Shown in pieces: positions 27,085 through 36,261 of a DNA stretch of 64,000 bases. The notes under the pieces are model-generated. The model saw nothing but the letters and a program-made list of their open reading frames with translations, was not told the DNA's origin and did no database searches. Source of the stretch: UBA1930 sp943368475 (GTDB lineage Bacteria > Bacteroidota > Bacteroidia > Chitinophagales > Chitinophagaceae). Within the stretch, counting starts at the first letter, position 1. Each line of letters begins with the position of its first letter. Both the position numbers and the translations under genes were made by a program. The stretch spans positions 1-64,000 of the forward strand of contig CALRLF020000009.1 of assembly GCA_943368475.1 (NCBI GenBank), read 5' to 3'.

Positions 27085-27190
27085 CCACAGAGGTATAGGA
27101 GTTTTTACACAGAGTTGATGGAGTTTTATGAATCCTAGTATTTCAACTCTTTTCCTCCGTGATGAAACTCAGCGTAACTCTGTGGTTAAT
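27085..27190. repeat. CCACAGAG/CTCTGTGG inverted-repeat element, left of GxxExxY gene
   Basis: It starts at the base after the metH stop. CCACAGAG (27085-27092) and CTCTGTGG (27178-27185) are its terminal inverted repeats, with further imperfect pairing inside. Its right part (27145-27190) is a direct repeat of 27594-27640. Confidence 0.7.
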
Positions 27191-27220
27191 AGTCTAATTA
27201 ATAGAGTTTAAGAACAATTT

Positions 27221-27595
27221 ATGGAGAACATAAATTTACTTACTGAAGAAATTTTAAGATGTGCTTTTAAAGTACATTCTGCTCTTGGACCAGGTTTGCT
27301 AGAGTCATCATATAAAGAATGTCTTTTTTATGAATTGATGAAATCTGATCTTATAGTTGAAAAAGAAAAGGCACTTCCTTTGGTGTATGAAGAAGTAAAA
27401 TTGGAAATCGGTTATAGAATTGATCTATTAGTAGAAAACAAAGTAATTATTGAAATAAAAGCAGTAGAAGCATTGAACGATGTTCACACAGCCCAAGTGC
27501 TGACTTATCTAAAGCTGTCAGGTTGCAAAGTAGGGTTACTACTCAACTTTAATACAAGCAGTTTGAAAAATGGAATAAAGAGGCTTATGTATTAA
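27221..27595 (+). CDS. GxxExxY-family protein (PD-(D/E)XK-like)
   Basis: 124 residues. The signature GLLESSY occurs in LGPGLLESSYKECLFYEL. The later pattern YRIDLLVENKVIIEIKAVE fits a PD-(D/E)XK-type core (D-x(n)-ExK), and the C-terminus is VGLLLNFNTSSLKNGIKR. The family is widespread, often multi-copy and of unproven function. It lies between the two halves of metH, flanked by direct repeats; its stop codon overlaps the start of the right-hand repeat. This layout suggests insertion as a repeat-bounded cassette. It may still be co-transcribed with metH. Confidence 0.85.
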   Translation: MENINLLTEEILRCAFKVHSALGPGLLESSYKECLFYELMKSDLIVEKEKALPLVYEEVKLEIGYRIDLLVENKVIIEIKAVEALNDVHTAQVLTYLKLSGCKVGLLLNFNTSSLKNGIKRLMY

Positions 27596-27640
27596 CTCTT
27601 GTCCTCTGTGAAACAACTCAATACAACTCTGTGATTAATT
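27594..27640. repeat. CTCTGTG-type repeat, right of GxxExxY gene
   Basis: AACTCTTGTCCTCTGTG and ACAACTCTGTGATTAATTA repeat, with few changes, the sequence at 27145-27190 left of the gene. It begins within the stop codon of the GxxExxY gene. Confidence 0.65.
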
Positions 27641-27647
27641 AGATATC

Positions 27648-30389
27648 ATGAGCATAACAACTATAAAACCTTACTTACGCTTATCTGGTTTAGAACCTTT
27701 AGTCGTTCGTCCAGAAACGAATTTTGTGAATGTTGGGGAGCGTACCAATGTAACAGGAAGTAAAAAGTTTGCCCGTTTGATTTTAAACAATCAATACGAA
27801 GAAGCATTGTCTGTTGCAAGGCAACAAGTAGAAAATGGGGCACAAATTTTAGATGTGAACATGGACGATGCTTTGTTGGATGGTGTACAAGCCATGACTA
27901 CATACATCAACTTATTACAAAGTGAACCAGATATTGCCAAGATACCCATCATGGTGGATAGTTCTAAGTTTGAAATCATTCAGGCAGGTTTAAAATGCAT
28001 TCAAGGTCGTTGCATTGTAAACTCCATTTCCATGAAAGAAGGTGAAGCCAAATTTATTGAGCAAGCCTTTATTTGTAAAGACTTTGGTGCACCAGTAATT
28101 GTAATGGCATTTGATGAAAAAGGTCAGGCCGATACGATGCAACGCAAAGTAGAAATATCGGAAAGAGCCTATAAGATATTGACAGAAGTTGTAGGATTCG
28201 ATCCTCAAGATATTATTTTCGACATCAACATTTTTGCCATAGCTACAGGTTTAGAAGAACACAATAATTATGGTGTAGACTTTATTGAAGCCACTAGAAT
28301 TATCAAACAAAAATATCCTTTAGTAAAAATTAGTGGCGGTGTAAGTAACTTATCATTTTCATTCAGAGGTAATGAATTTGTAAGAGAAACCATGCACTCT
28401 GTTTTCTTATACCATGCTATTAAAGCTGGTATGGATATGGGCATTGTAAATGCTGGTCAATTGGTAGTATACGACGAAATTGAACCAACCTTAAGAGAGT
28501 TAATTGAAGATGTAATTCTTAACAGAAACAACGACAACAACGAAGCCACAGAAAAACTGATTGCCTTTGCCGAAACAGTAAAAGCCAAAGGAAAGGAAAT
28601 TGTAAAAGATGAAAAATGGCGTAATGAATCTGTTGAAAGCAGATTAGCACATTCTCTAATTAATGGTATTACCGATTATATTGAAGCTGATACAGAAGAA
28701 GCTCGTCAAAAATATCCTCGTCCACTAGATGTAATTGAAGGTCCATTGATGGATGGTATGAACATCGTAGGTGATTTATTTGGTGCAGGTAAAATGTTCT
28801 TGCCACAGGTAGTAAAAAGTGCAAGGGTAATGAAGAAAAGTGTAGCTGTACTTACACCATTTATTGAACAGGAAAAAGAAGAACGCAAACAAGCACATTT
28901 GGCAGCTGGAACAGTAAATGAAGAAGGTGCAGGTGCTGCAAAAATTTTATTGGCAACTGTAAAAGGCGATGTGCATGATATTGGTAAAAATATTGTAGGT
29001 GTTGTACTGGGCTGTAATGGTTATGATATTGTAGACCTTGGCGTAATGGTACCTACAGATAAAATTTTGGATGCTGCTATTAAAGAAAATGCAGACATTA
29101 TTGGCTTGAGTGGATTGATTACACCATCATTGGATGAGATGGTTCATATTGCCAAAGAAATGAAACGTAGAGGCATGACACAACCATTGTTAATTGGTGG
29201 AGCTACAACTTCTCGTATGCACACTGCTGTAAAAATTGCTCAGGAATATGACAATGGTGTGGTGCATGTTTTAGATGCTTCACGTAGTGTAACAGTTGCT
29301 GGATCTTTATTAAATAAGGACACGAAAGAAACTTTCTTAGGTGAAACGAAGAAAGAATATGTGAAATTGAAAGAAGCTTTCGATAATAAAAAGACCGTTA
29401 AAAACTATATTACTTATGAAGCTGCTAAAGCCAACAAAGTAAAAATTGATTGGGAGAATTTTACACCAGTTAAACCAACCTTCACAGGAACAAAAGTGTT
29501 TGAAGAATTTGATTTGGCTGAGTTAAGAGCATTTATCGACTGGAAACCTTTCTTTATTGCATGGGAAATGCACGGCAACTTTCCAGCTATTTTAGAAGAT
29601 GAAATTGTAGGCAAAGAAGCTACGAAATTGTACAATGACGCAAATGTGTTGTTGGATAAAATAATTGCCGAAAAATGGTTAACTGCAAAAGGAACCATTG
29701 GTTTTTGGGAAGCCAATAGTAATGATGATGAGGTAGTGGTGAAAACGGAAATCGTGAATGGTGAATCGCAAGTGGTGAAATTGCAATTTCTTCGTCAGCA
29801 AATACAAAAAGCAGCCAATCAACCTAATTTAAGTTTAGCAGATTTCATCAAACCTTCTGCCTTAAACCTTAAACCTTCAACCTCAGATTATATTGGTTCA
29901 TTCGCTGTAACCATTCATGGTATTGAGCCACATATAAAAGCATTCGAAGCCAATCACGATGATTACAACAAAATCATGCTACAAGCATTAGCAGATCGTT
30001 TTGCTGAAGCATTTGCAGAATGTTTGCACTTGAAAACAAGAAAAGAATATTGGGGCTATGCAACAGATGAACATTTAAGTAACGATGAATTGATCCATGA
30101 AAAATATCAAGGTATTCGTCCTGCACCTGGCTATCCTGCTTGTCCTGATCATACAGAAAAATACAAATTATTCGATTTGTTGAATGCCACTGAAACAGTT
30201 GGTATTACACTCACCGAAAGTTTAGCCATGTTTCCAGCATCATCAGTTTGTGGTTGGTATTTTGCCAATCCGCAAAGCCAGTATTATGGTGTAGGTAAAA
30301 TTCAACAAGACCAATTTGAAGACTATATACAACGTAAAGGCTTACCGAAAGAAGAAATGGAAAGATGGTTAAGCCCTGTATTAGAATAA
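27648..30389 (+). CDS. metH: methionine synthase, folate/cobalamin/activation part (split MetH)
   Basis: 913 residues. A pterin-binding barrel (NVGERTNVTGSKKFARLI, then DVNMDDALLDG) precedes the cobalamin cap and Rossmann domain, with the DVHDIGKNIVGVVLGCNGYD B12-binding motif around residue 440. The C-terminal AdoMet reactivation domain follows (ADFIKP..., DYIGSFAVTIHG, RPAPGYPACPDH). It transfers the methyl of 5-methyl-THF to homocysteine bound by the partner at 26068. Near residues 735-746 a short repetitive insert (29852-29885) encodes SALNLKPSTS. It is a single-copy partner with a terminator after it. Confidence 0.94.
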   Translation: MSITTIKPYLRLSGLEPLVVRPETNFVNVGERTNVTGSKKFARLILNNQYEEALSVARQQVENGAQILDVNMDDALLDGVQAMTTYINLLQSEPDIAKIPIMVDSSKFEIIQAGLKCIQGRCIVNSISMKEGEAKFIEQAFICKDFGAPVIVMAFDEKGQADTMQRKVEISERAYKILTEVVGFDPQDIIFDINIFAIATGLEEHNNYGVDFIEATRIIKQKYPLVKISGGVSNLSFSFRGNEFVRETMHSVFLYHAIKAGMDMGIVNAGQLVVYDEIEPTLRELIEDVILNRNNDNNEATEKLIAFAETVKAKGKEIVKDEKWRNESVESRLAHSLINGITDYIEADTEEARQKYPRPLDVIEGPLMDGMNIVGDLFGAGKMFLPQVVKSARVMKKSVAVLTPFIEQEKEERKQAHLAAGTVNEEGAGAAKILLATVKGDVHDIGKNIVGVVLGCNGYDIVDLGVMVPTDKILDAAIKENADIIGLSGLITPSLDEMVHIAKEMKRRGMTQPLLIGGATTSRMHTAVKIAQEYDNGVVHVLDASRSVTVAGSLLNKDTKETFLGETKKEYVKLKEAFDNKKTVKNYITYEAAKANKVKIDWENFTPVKPTFTGTKVFEEFDLAELRAFIDWKPFFIAWEMHGNFPAILEDEIVGKEATKLYNDANVLLDKIIAEKWLTAKGTIGFWEANSNDDEVVVKTEIVNGESQVVKLQFLRQQIQKAANQPNLSLADFIKPSALNLKPSTSDYIGSFAVTIHGIEPHIKAFEANHDDYNKIMLQALADRFAEAFAECLHLKTRKEYWGYATDEHLSNDELIHEKYQGIRPAPGYPACPDHTEKYKLFDLLNATETVGITLTESLAMFPASSVCGWYFANPQSQYYGVGKIQQDQFEDYIQRKGLPKEEMERWLSPVLE

Positions 30390-30393
30390 AAAA

Positions 30394-30432
30394 ACGAGTG
30401 CCTCATTTTCTAAAGTGTGGCACTTGTTTTTT
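30394..30432 (+). terminator. intrinsic terminator of metH
   Basis: AAAACGAGTGCC pairs with GGCACTTGTTTT (one G-U pair) directly after the metH stop, ending in a run of T residues. Confidence 0.75.
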
Positions 30433-30465
30433 GATAATGATTTATGAGCTTAATTTTAATAAATC

Positions 30466-30804
30466 ATGAGAAAACTAGTTGTAATTTTTTTCATTTTTAT
30501 TTCGATTACATCATCTTCACAAAAGCCTTCAAATGGAACTTATTTACTCAAATTTTTTGACCTTGAGTATGGAAAATTTCATGGCATTTGTAAAGTGATT
30601 GTAATAGGTGATTCTGTTGCAGTATATGCAGTAAAAGATTGTCATCGTAAAAAAGGGCAATTAATTAACAGTGGGTTAATTAAACTTGGGAAAGACGGCA
30701 AATGGTTGATTTTCCATCGTAAAAATAAAGATGAAAAAGATAACGATTATGAAGAAATGCCAGATAGAGTAAGTTTTAAAAAGAAAATATTTTACACTTA
30801 CTAA
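30466..30804 (+). CDS. small secreted protein of unknown function
   Basis: 112 residues with a signal peptide (MRKLVVIFFIFISITSSSQ). The mature part is compact and beta-like (NGTYLLKFFDLEYGKFHGIC, VIGDSVAVYAVKDC) with a Lys/Asp/Glu-rich end. Two cysteines might form a disulfide. I do not recognise the family. It is a monocistronic unit between two terminators. Confidence 0.65.
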   Translation: MRKLVVIFFIFISITSSSQKPSNGTYLLKFFDLEYGKFHGICKVIVIGDSVAVYAVKDCHRKKGQLINSGLIKLGKDGKWLIFHRKNKDEKDNDYEEMPDRVSFKKKIFYTY

Positions 30805-30879
30805 TCTGTATCAAATAAAGCCTATTCAAGATTTACCTTACAACTTTACTTGTACTTTATCTTTTCAAATCAATATTTT

Positions 30880-30906
30880 AAATCACCTGAAAGGGTGATT
30901 TTTATT
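30880..30906 (+). terminator. intrinsic terminator
   Basis: AAATCACC and GGTGATTT pair around TGAAA and are followed by TTATTTT. Confidence 0.7.
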
Positions 30907-31046
30907 TTGTATACAACGTTTCCTTAAACTTTTCCATCAATCACACATCTCTTGCAACACAAGTGTTTCAAGGTTTTATAAATCATCCTTTTGGGTGAAG
31001 TACTACTTAAAAACAACATCTACTTTCATCTTCGAAAATTACTTTT

Positions 31047-33683
31047 ATGAAAAGAATATTTACTATTTTAATTGCTAATTTAATAACAAGTTTAATTGGC
31101 AATACCCAAACCATTACCAGTGTAGAGAATGTGTATGGAGGAAGAATTAATGCAATTGCAGCTTCCAAAATTGCAGGAACAACCGATAGTTTCAATGTTT
31201 TTATAACAACCGAAAGTGCCAACACCGCATTTTTTACTAAAGCAAGAGTAAATGCTACTTCAGCAGCAACAATAAATACTTGGACAAAGGTTACAGGTCT
31301 TACGGCAGGTAGTAATTATGGTTCGGGAATTCAAAATATTGCAACAAGTGATTCTTGTAATTATATGTTGTTTGTTTACAATAATAATATTTATAAAGCT
31401 GATGCAAGTGGGGCTGGTGTTTCTTTAGCAGCATCTCTACCAGCAGGTTCAGTAGCTGTAGATATAGCAAACGGAGGTAGATATATGTATTTTTTATCTC
31501 ACTCAAACACGTCCAACCAAGATCAAATTGGTATGATGGATTTTGGTGCTGGTGGAACCAATTTTGGTACAGCAGTACTATCTGTATATAGTACTGCAAC
31601 CTATCCAGCAAAAACTAAAATGTCTTTAGCAGCAGATTCTATTGTGCTAATTAAAGAAGGCAGTGATCCTGAAATTACTTTATATAAAAATCTAACGAGT
31701 GGTACAAAAGCTTTTGAACACGATGCTTTAGCTGCTTTGTCAACTTCGATTTATTGGAACAGTGCAGCAATTGCTCCAGATGGAAGGGTATTTGTTGGAG
31801 GGTCTGATAACTCCAATAAATACATTGCTTATCGAGATACAACAACCGCTGTGTGGACAGTTGTTAATACTGGCATTGCAGGAACTTTTGGAAAAAATAT
31901 TGCTTTCTATCAACCAACAGGTTCAGCATCTTATTATGTTTATTTTGGCTCGGCATATAGTACAGCAAAGGGTGCAGTTTCAACTTGGGCTAATCTTGGT
32001 AATATTTCCCTAGAAACACATAGTAATGATGGTGCATCATTTACAATTGGAGCAAACTCGGCAGGTGGAACAGTTTTGTTTACAACAGACCAAGGTTTGG
32101 GCTGGACTAAGAATAGTGGTTCAATTATTTCTGAAATAAATGAAGGAATAGAAGCTGTTCAGGTAAACGATTTTGATATGCGTAGCGATAAAGATTTTGG
32201 CTGGTTGGCTAGTAAAGCTGGTGTACGTTATGTTCGTAATTATAACACTGCATCAAAAGCTTGGAGTAATGCAATGTTCCCTAATGGAGATGGCTCTCCA
32301 TACTATTCAGCAGAAATGGTAGGTAACGATAGTAATAGTGTGTATGTTGGTAATGTTCGTGTATATAAAACAACCAATAAAGGTACAACTTGGAGTCAGG
32401 TTTTTACAGCAGAAAATGCTCCTTATAATTTTCCAGGAAGTAGCCAGGTAACAAGTATTGCAGTAAGCGATAGTGTAAACAACATCGTAATGGCTGGTTA
32501 TAAAATTCAAGGTTCACAACGTGGTGGTGTTTTCTATTCTACCAATGGAGGTAGCAGTTGGAGCCAGTTATTAATTTATGCAACTGTAAACGGACAAGAT
32601 GTTGATGTAAATGATATAGAAATTACAAGCGATAGTGGTAAAGTCGTGGCTTATATTGGGGTTGATTATGACAATTCTGTTTCTCCCATTATTCGTGGAA
32701 TGTACAAAGCACAATGGAATGGAGCAAGCTGGACAGTGAGAGCAGAAAACATTTATTCTCCATCTACTTCTTTAATAAATATTAATGATATTGTTATTCA
32801 CAGTCGTGATACCATACTTGCGTCAGGTGGATTTTATAATACAGTATATGGAAGAGAATATGGTATCAACTTTATGGTAAGCCGACCAGTGTATAACACA
32901 TGGACATCTTATGTTCCATCTGCAGCGAGAACCAGTGGTTTCTCAGCTTGTGCATGGCATGGAGATACTTTATTTTATGCTTACAAAGATTCTATTTTAT
33001 ACAGTCGAATTGCTTTTTCAGCAACAGGTACAGGAACACCAGGTGAAGCATTATATACTAAGGTAGATAATGGAACAGAAATCAATGTGCTCTATTATGA
33101 TGAGTTATTGGCTGGTAGTGGAACTGGCTTTAAATCTATTAAAGGAGCAAACTTTACATTGCCTTCTAAAATCATTGCTTTCAATGCAATTCAAAAAGAA
33201 AATGAAATTCTATTAAGTTGGATAAACGACTTGGATGACGATGTTAGCCAATACAAATTACAATACAGTTGCAATGGGGGCAACTTTATTACATTGGCTA
33301 ACATCGCATCCACCAAATTAAAAAAGTATAGCTATTTAGATGTAAGCAATTGTACTACAGATTATCGTTACTATCGTTTAATGATTGTCGATAAATCTGG
33401 TAATACAGAGTACAGCAACATTATTAAAGTGGGTAATCAACAAAAGAAATTGGTTAAGGTTTTCCCCAATCCTGTTGTAAATGGTATGGTGCAAGTACAA
33501 ACTACTTTGTCGGGTAATTCAACCATTCAAATTATTGATATAGCAGGAAGAGAAAGAATGAAAACAACTGCTAACTTATTGGGTATTGCTTCTTTTAGCA
33601 CTTTAGGTTTGACAAAAGGAATGTACCTGCTGCAAATAACCAATGTTGGCGAAAAGTATGTTCAAACAATCTTTATTCAGTAG
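31047..33683 (+). CDS. large secreted protein with T9SS type A sorting domain
   Basis: 878 residues. Signal peptide about 1-20. The central part has sortilin/BNR-like Asp-box signatures (KTTNKGTTWSQVF, STNGGSSWSQL), suggesting a beta-propeller (about 100-660). A fibronectin-like stretch (ENEILLSWINDLDDDVSQY) precedes the C-terminal sorting domain, VKVFPNPVVNGMVQV through LTKGMYLLQITN (about last 80 residues). The sorting domain marks export through the type IX system, often with cell-surface attachment. The ligand or enzymatic role is unknown. It is monocistronic with a terminator after it. Confidence 0.88.
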   Translation: MKRIFTILIANLITSLIGNTQTITSVENVYGGRINAIAASKIAGTTDSFNVFITTESANTAFFTKARVNATSAATINTWTKVTGLTAGSNYGSGIQNIATSDSCNYMLFVYNNNIYKADASGAGVSLAASLPAGSVAVDIANGGRYMYFLSHSNTSNQDQIGMMDFGAGGTNFGTAVLSVYSTATYPAKTKMSLAADSIVLIKEGSDPEITLYKNLTSGTKAFEHDALAALSTSIYWNSAAIAPDGRVFVGGSDNSNKYIAYRDTTTAVWTVVNTGIAGTFGKNIAFYQPTGSASYYVYFGSAYSTAKGAVSTWANLGNISLETHSNDGASFTIGANSAGGTVLFTTDQGLGWTKNSGSIISEINEGIEAVQVNDFDMRSDKDFGWLASKAGVRYVRNYNTASKAWSNAMFPNGDGSPYYSAEMVGNDSNSVYVGNVRVYKTTNKGTTWSQVFTAENAPYNFPGSSQVTSIAVSDSVNNIVMAGYKIQGSQRGGVFYSTNGGSSWSQLLIYATVNGQDVDVNDIEITSDSGKVVAYIGVDYDNSVSPIIRGMYKAQWNGASWTVRAENIYSPSTSLININDIVIHSRDTILASGGFYNTVYGREYGINFMVSRPVYNTWTSYVPSAARTSGFSACAWHGDTLFYAYKDSILYSRIAFSATGTGTPGEALYTKVDNGTEINVLYYDELLAGSGTGFKSIKGANFTLPSKIIAFNAIQKENEILLSWINDLDDDVSQYKLQYSCNGGNFITLANIASTKLKKYSYLDVSNCTTDYRYYRLMIVDKSGNTEYSNIIKVGNQQKKLVKVFPNPVVNGMVQVQTTLSGNSTIQIIDIAGRERMKTTANLLGIASFSTLGLTKGMYLLQITNVGEKYVQTIFIQ

Positions 33684-33706
33684 TAGTAATTCAGGTTTGT
33701 CACAAC

Positions 33707-33734
33707 AAAGCACCTTAGTCTTAAGGTGCTTTTT
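33707..33734 (+). terminator. intrinsic terminator of the T9SS cargo gene
   Basis: AAAGCACCTTA and TAAGGTGCTTT pair around a short loop and run into T residues. Confidence 0.8.
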
Positions 33735-33861
33735 GCGTATAGCAATATATAACTGATTTAAATAACCTCTTTAAAACAAAGAAAACTTCAATTCTTACAA
33801 TCAAAAACTTTGCTCTCCGCCAACAATTGCTTATTTTCCCAATCCAAAAAACTGATAAGCT

Positions 33862-34599
33862 ATGGTAACATTGGCTTTGTATAACCTAAAAGGTGGTGTT
33901 GGTAAAACTGCAGCAGCAGTTAATTTTGCTTATTTGGCTGCTGCTAATGGTTTAAAAACCTTGGTATGGGATTTAGACCCACAAGGTTCTTCTTCATTTT
34001 ATTTTCATGTTAAAAATGAAAAGAATGAAAGTAAAAAAGTATTCGCAGCCGAAGTAGATATTAAAGAAGCCATTCAAGATTCGGTTTTCGAAAACCTATG
34101 GGTTATTCCTGCCGATATGAGTGCCAGAAATGTTGATTTAATCTTCGACGAAGCCAAGCAAAGCAAAAAAAGATTAAAATCTTTATTGGGTGGATTAAAA
34201 GGCTTTGATGTTTTGGTGTTGGATTGTCCGCCAGGAATTTCTTTACTGCATGACAATATTTTTAATGCTGCCGATTATGTGTTAATGCCCAATATTCCTA
34301 CAATATTGTCTATCCGTTCTTATGAAACTGTGATAGAATATTTTAAAGAAAATGAACTAGATAAAACCAAAATCAAATGTTTCTTTAGTATGGTCGATCA
34401 TCGCAAAACCCTGCATCACGAAACATTACAGGCATTTTACAACAATAAAATTTTCTTTAAAAACTATATTCCATATTTAAGTGATGTAGAAAAAATGGGT
34501 GTACACCAACAACCATTATTCGAGTTTGCCAATAGTAGTTATGCAGCACAGTGTTATAGAGATTTATGGAAAGAAATTAGTAAACAATGCCTTCACTAA
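33862..34599 (+). CDS. ParA/MinD-family P-loop ATPase (orphan)
   Basis: 245 residues. The deviant Walker A KGGVGKTAAAVN (about 9-20), WDLDPQGSSSFYF, and the Walker B-like VLVLDCPPGISLL match ParA-type ATPases. No ParB-like gene or parS-like palindrome is seen beside it; the neighbour 27 bp downstream is an esterase. Orphan ParA homologues position cellular cargo or large complexes. The role here is not determinable from sequence. Confidence 0.85.
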   Translation: MVTLALYNLKGGVGKTAAAVNFAYLAAANGLKTLVWDLDPQGSSSFYFHVKNEKNESKKVFAAEVDIKEAIQDSVFENLWVIPADMSARNVDLIFDEAKQSKKRLKSLLGGLKGFDVLVLDCPPGISLLHDNIFNAADYVLMPNIPTILSIRSYETVIEYFKENELDKTKIKCFFSMVDHRKTLHHETLQAFYNNKIFFKNYIPYLSDVEKMGVHQQPLFEFANSSYAAQCYRDLWKEISKQCLH

Positions 34600-34626
34600 A
34601 ACAAAATATTCAACAATAAATTAGTT

Positions 34627-35358
34627 ATGCAAAAATTTACCGACTCATGGTTTAGTCCTTCATTAAATAAAGAAATGCCAATAGCTGGCTATGGTCATTA
34701 TGGATTTGCTTTATTATTGGTTCCAACAGCTGCAGCCGATTATTTAGAATATGAACGTTTTCAAATGATGGATGCTTTAGCTCCATTAATTAATGCTGGT
34801 AAATTACGTGTATTTAGCATTGACAGTATTAACAAAGAAAGTTGGATGAACAATGAAATGCTGCCTGAACATAAAGCCATTCGTCATAACCAGTTTAACA
34901 ATTATGTTTTCAATGAAGTGATTCCCTATATAAGAAATGCAACCAGTGCCGATACCATGATTTATACCAGTGGTGCAAGTTTTGGAGCATTGCATAGTAT
35001 GAACTTATTTTTAAAACGCCCCGACATTATCAATGGCTGCATTAGCATGAGTGGTGTGTATGATTTAACTGAATACACCAAGGGTTTTTGGGATGAGCAG
35101 GTTTATTTCAATAGTCCTTATCATTATATTCCTAATTTACACGATCAGTGGTATTTAGATAAAATCAAATCCAGTCACCACATTCACATAGCAACAGGAG
35201 CAGGAAATTTTGAAGATCCCGAAGCCAATAAAAGATTTAGTCAGGTGTTGTGGGATAAAGGTATTTGGCACGATTTAGATGTTTGGGGTGCCGATATTCA
35301 CCACGATTGGCCTACCTGGAGATCTATGTTGCCTTATATTTTAGAAAACAAGTTTTAA
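34627..35358 (+). CDS. esterase-family alpha/beta hydrolase (cytoplasmic)
   Basis: 243 residues without a signal peptide. The nucleophile elbow is SGASFGALHS (Ser about residue 119). The fold resembles the esterase-D/Fes type: AGYGHYGFALLLVPTAAADY near the start and a His-rich DIHHDWPTWRSMLPY near the end. The close spacing to the ParA gene suggests co-expression, and the terminator follows both. The substrate is unknown. Confidence 0.82.
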   Translation: MQKFTDSWFSPSLNKEMPIAGYGHYGFALLLVPTAAADYLEYERFQMMDALAPLINAGKLRVFSIDSINKESWMNNEMLPEHKAIRHNQFNNYVFNEVIPYIRNATSADTMIYTSGASFGALHSMNLFLKRPDIINGCISMSGVYDLTEYTKGFWDEQVYFNSPYHYIPNLHDQWYLDKIKSSHHIHIATGAGNFEDPEANKRFSQVLWDKGIWHDLDVWGADIHHDWPTWRSMLPYILENKF

Positions 35359-35366
35359 AATAATCG

Positions 35367-35395
35367 AAACCCGAAAAATATTTTCGGGTTTTTTA
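35367..35395 (+). terminator. intrinsic terminator after the ParA-esterase pair
   Basis: AAACCCGAAAA and TTTTCGGGTTT pair and run into TTT. Confidence 0.8.
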
Positions 35396-35502
35396 ATTAT
35401 CCAAAAAACCGTTAATAAATTAGCGTGTTATAGTTTGTGTGCGTTTGCTGCTTTAATATTACAGTTCTAAACTAAGTTTATATAAAAAGGATAGCTATAT
35501 TT

Positions 35503-36261
35503 TTGCTTTTATTGTTTTTTGCAAGCATTGCAAAGGCACAGTTTACTACTATTAGTGGAACTGTTTATGATATTACTGCAAGACGCCCACTAGAAGCAGT
35601 TGCTGTACAAAGTACATCGGGTAGAGGAACAATTACAGACTCAGCAGGAAGATACAGTTTAACCATTCGTACCAAAGATTCTATTTGGTTTACGGTCATT
35701 GGTAAAAGTACCATGAAATATCCGGTAGATACAATAACCAATACATCTGGTTTTGATGTAATGATACATATTAAAGCAACGGAATTACCCGAAGTAAAAG
35801 TTAGAAATCGATATTATAAATTCGATTCAATTCAAAATCGTAAAGATTACGCCAAAGTATTTGAATTTAGAAAACCAAGCTTACGTTTAAGCTCAAATCC
35901 AACCTATAATACAACACCTGGTGTAACAGTTGGATTAGATTTGAATGAAGTAATTAATATGTTTCGTTTTAAACGAAATCGCCAAATTTTAGCATTACAA
36001 AGAAGATTAATTCAGCAAGAACAAGATGCTTATATCGACCATCGGTTTAAAAAGTTCTTAGTGATTAAACTTACAGGTTTAAAATCTCCTGAACTGGACA
36101 CTTTTATGCAACGTTACAGACCAGATTATCATTTGTTGCTTACGTTTAACGATTTAGAGTTTGGTTACTATATTCAACAATGCTTCGATGCATACAAACA
36201 CAATCGTCCAAACCCTTATTTGTTTTTTAGAAAACCAGAACAAGAAAATTGGGACGAATAA
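35503..36261 (+). CDS. exported carboxypeptidase-regulatory-like domain protein
   Basis: 252 residues from TTG 35503. The N-terminal half is a CarboxypepD_reg-like Ig-type beta domain: ISGTVYDITARRPLEAVAVQ, TSGRGTITDSAGRYSL, ELPEVKVR. A helical/basic second half (MFRFKRNRQILALQRRL) follows. It resembles Bacteroidota surface proteins fused from a TonB-receptor-like N-domain. The start is odd: in-frame codons from 35482 read ATA AAA AGG ATA GCT, giving a full signal peptide (x-KRIAIFLLLFFASIAKAQ) only if ATA initiates. It is convergent with the kinase gene, directly abutting its stop. Confidence 0.72.
   Translation: MLLLFFASIAKAQFTTISGTVYDITARRPLEAVAVQSTSGRGTITDSAGRYSLTIRTKDSIWFTVIGKSTMKYPVDTITNTSGFDVMIHIKATELPEVKVRNRYYKFDSIQNRKDYAKVFEFRKPSLRLSSNPTYNTTPGVTVGLDLNEVINMFRFKRNRQILALQRRLIQQEQDAYIDHRFKKFLVIKLTGLKSPELDTFMQRYRPDYHLLLTFNDLEFGYYIQQCFDAYKHNRPNPYLFFRKPEQENWDE

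Noticed and set aside
26068..30389. metH broken by a frameshift or interruption
   Set aside because: The two parts are full domains with proper starts and stops, and the break falls at the boundary between homocysteine and folate modules, as in other Bacteroidota with split metH.
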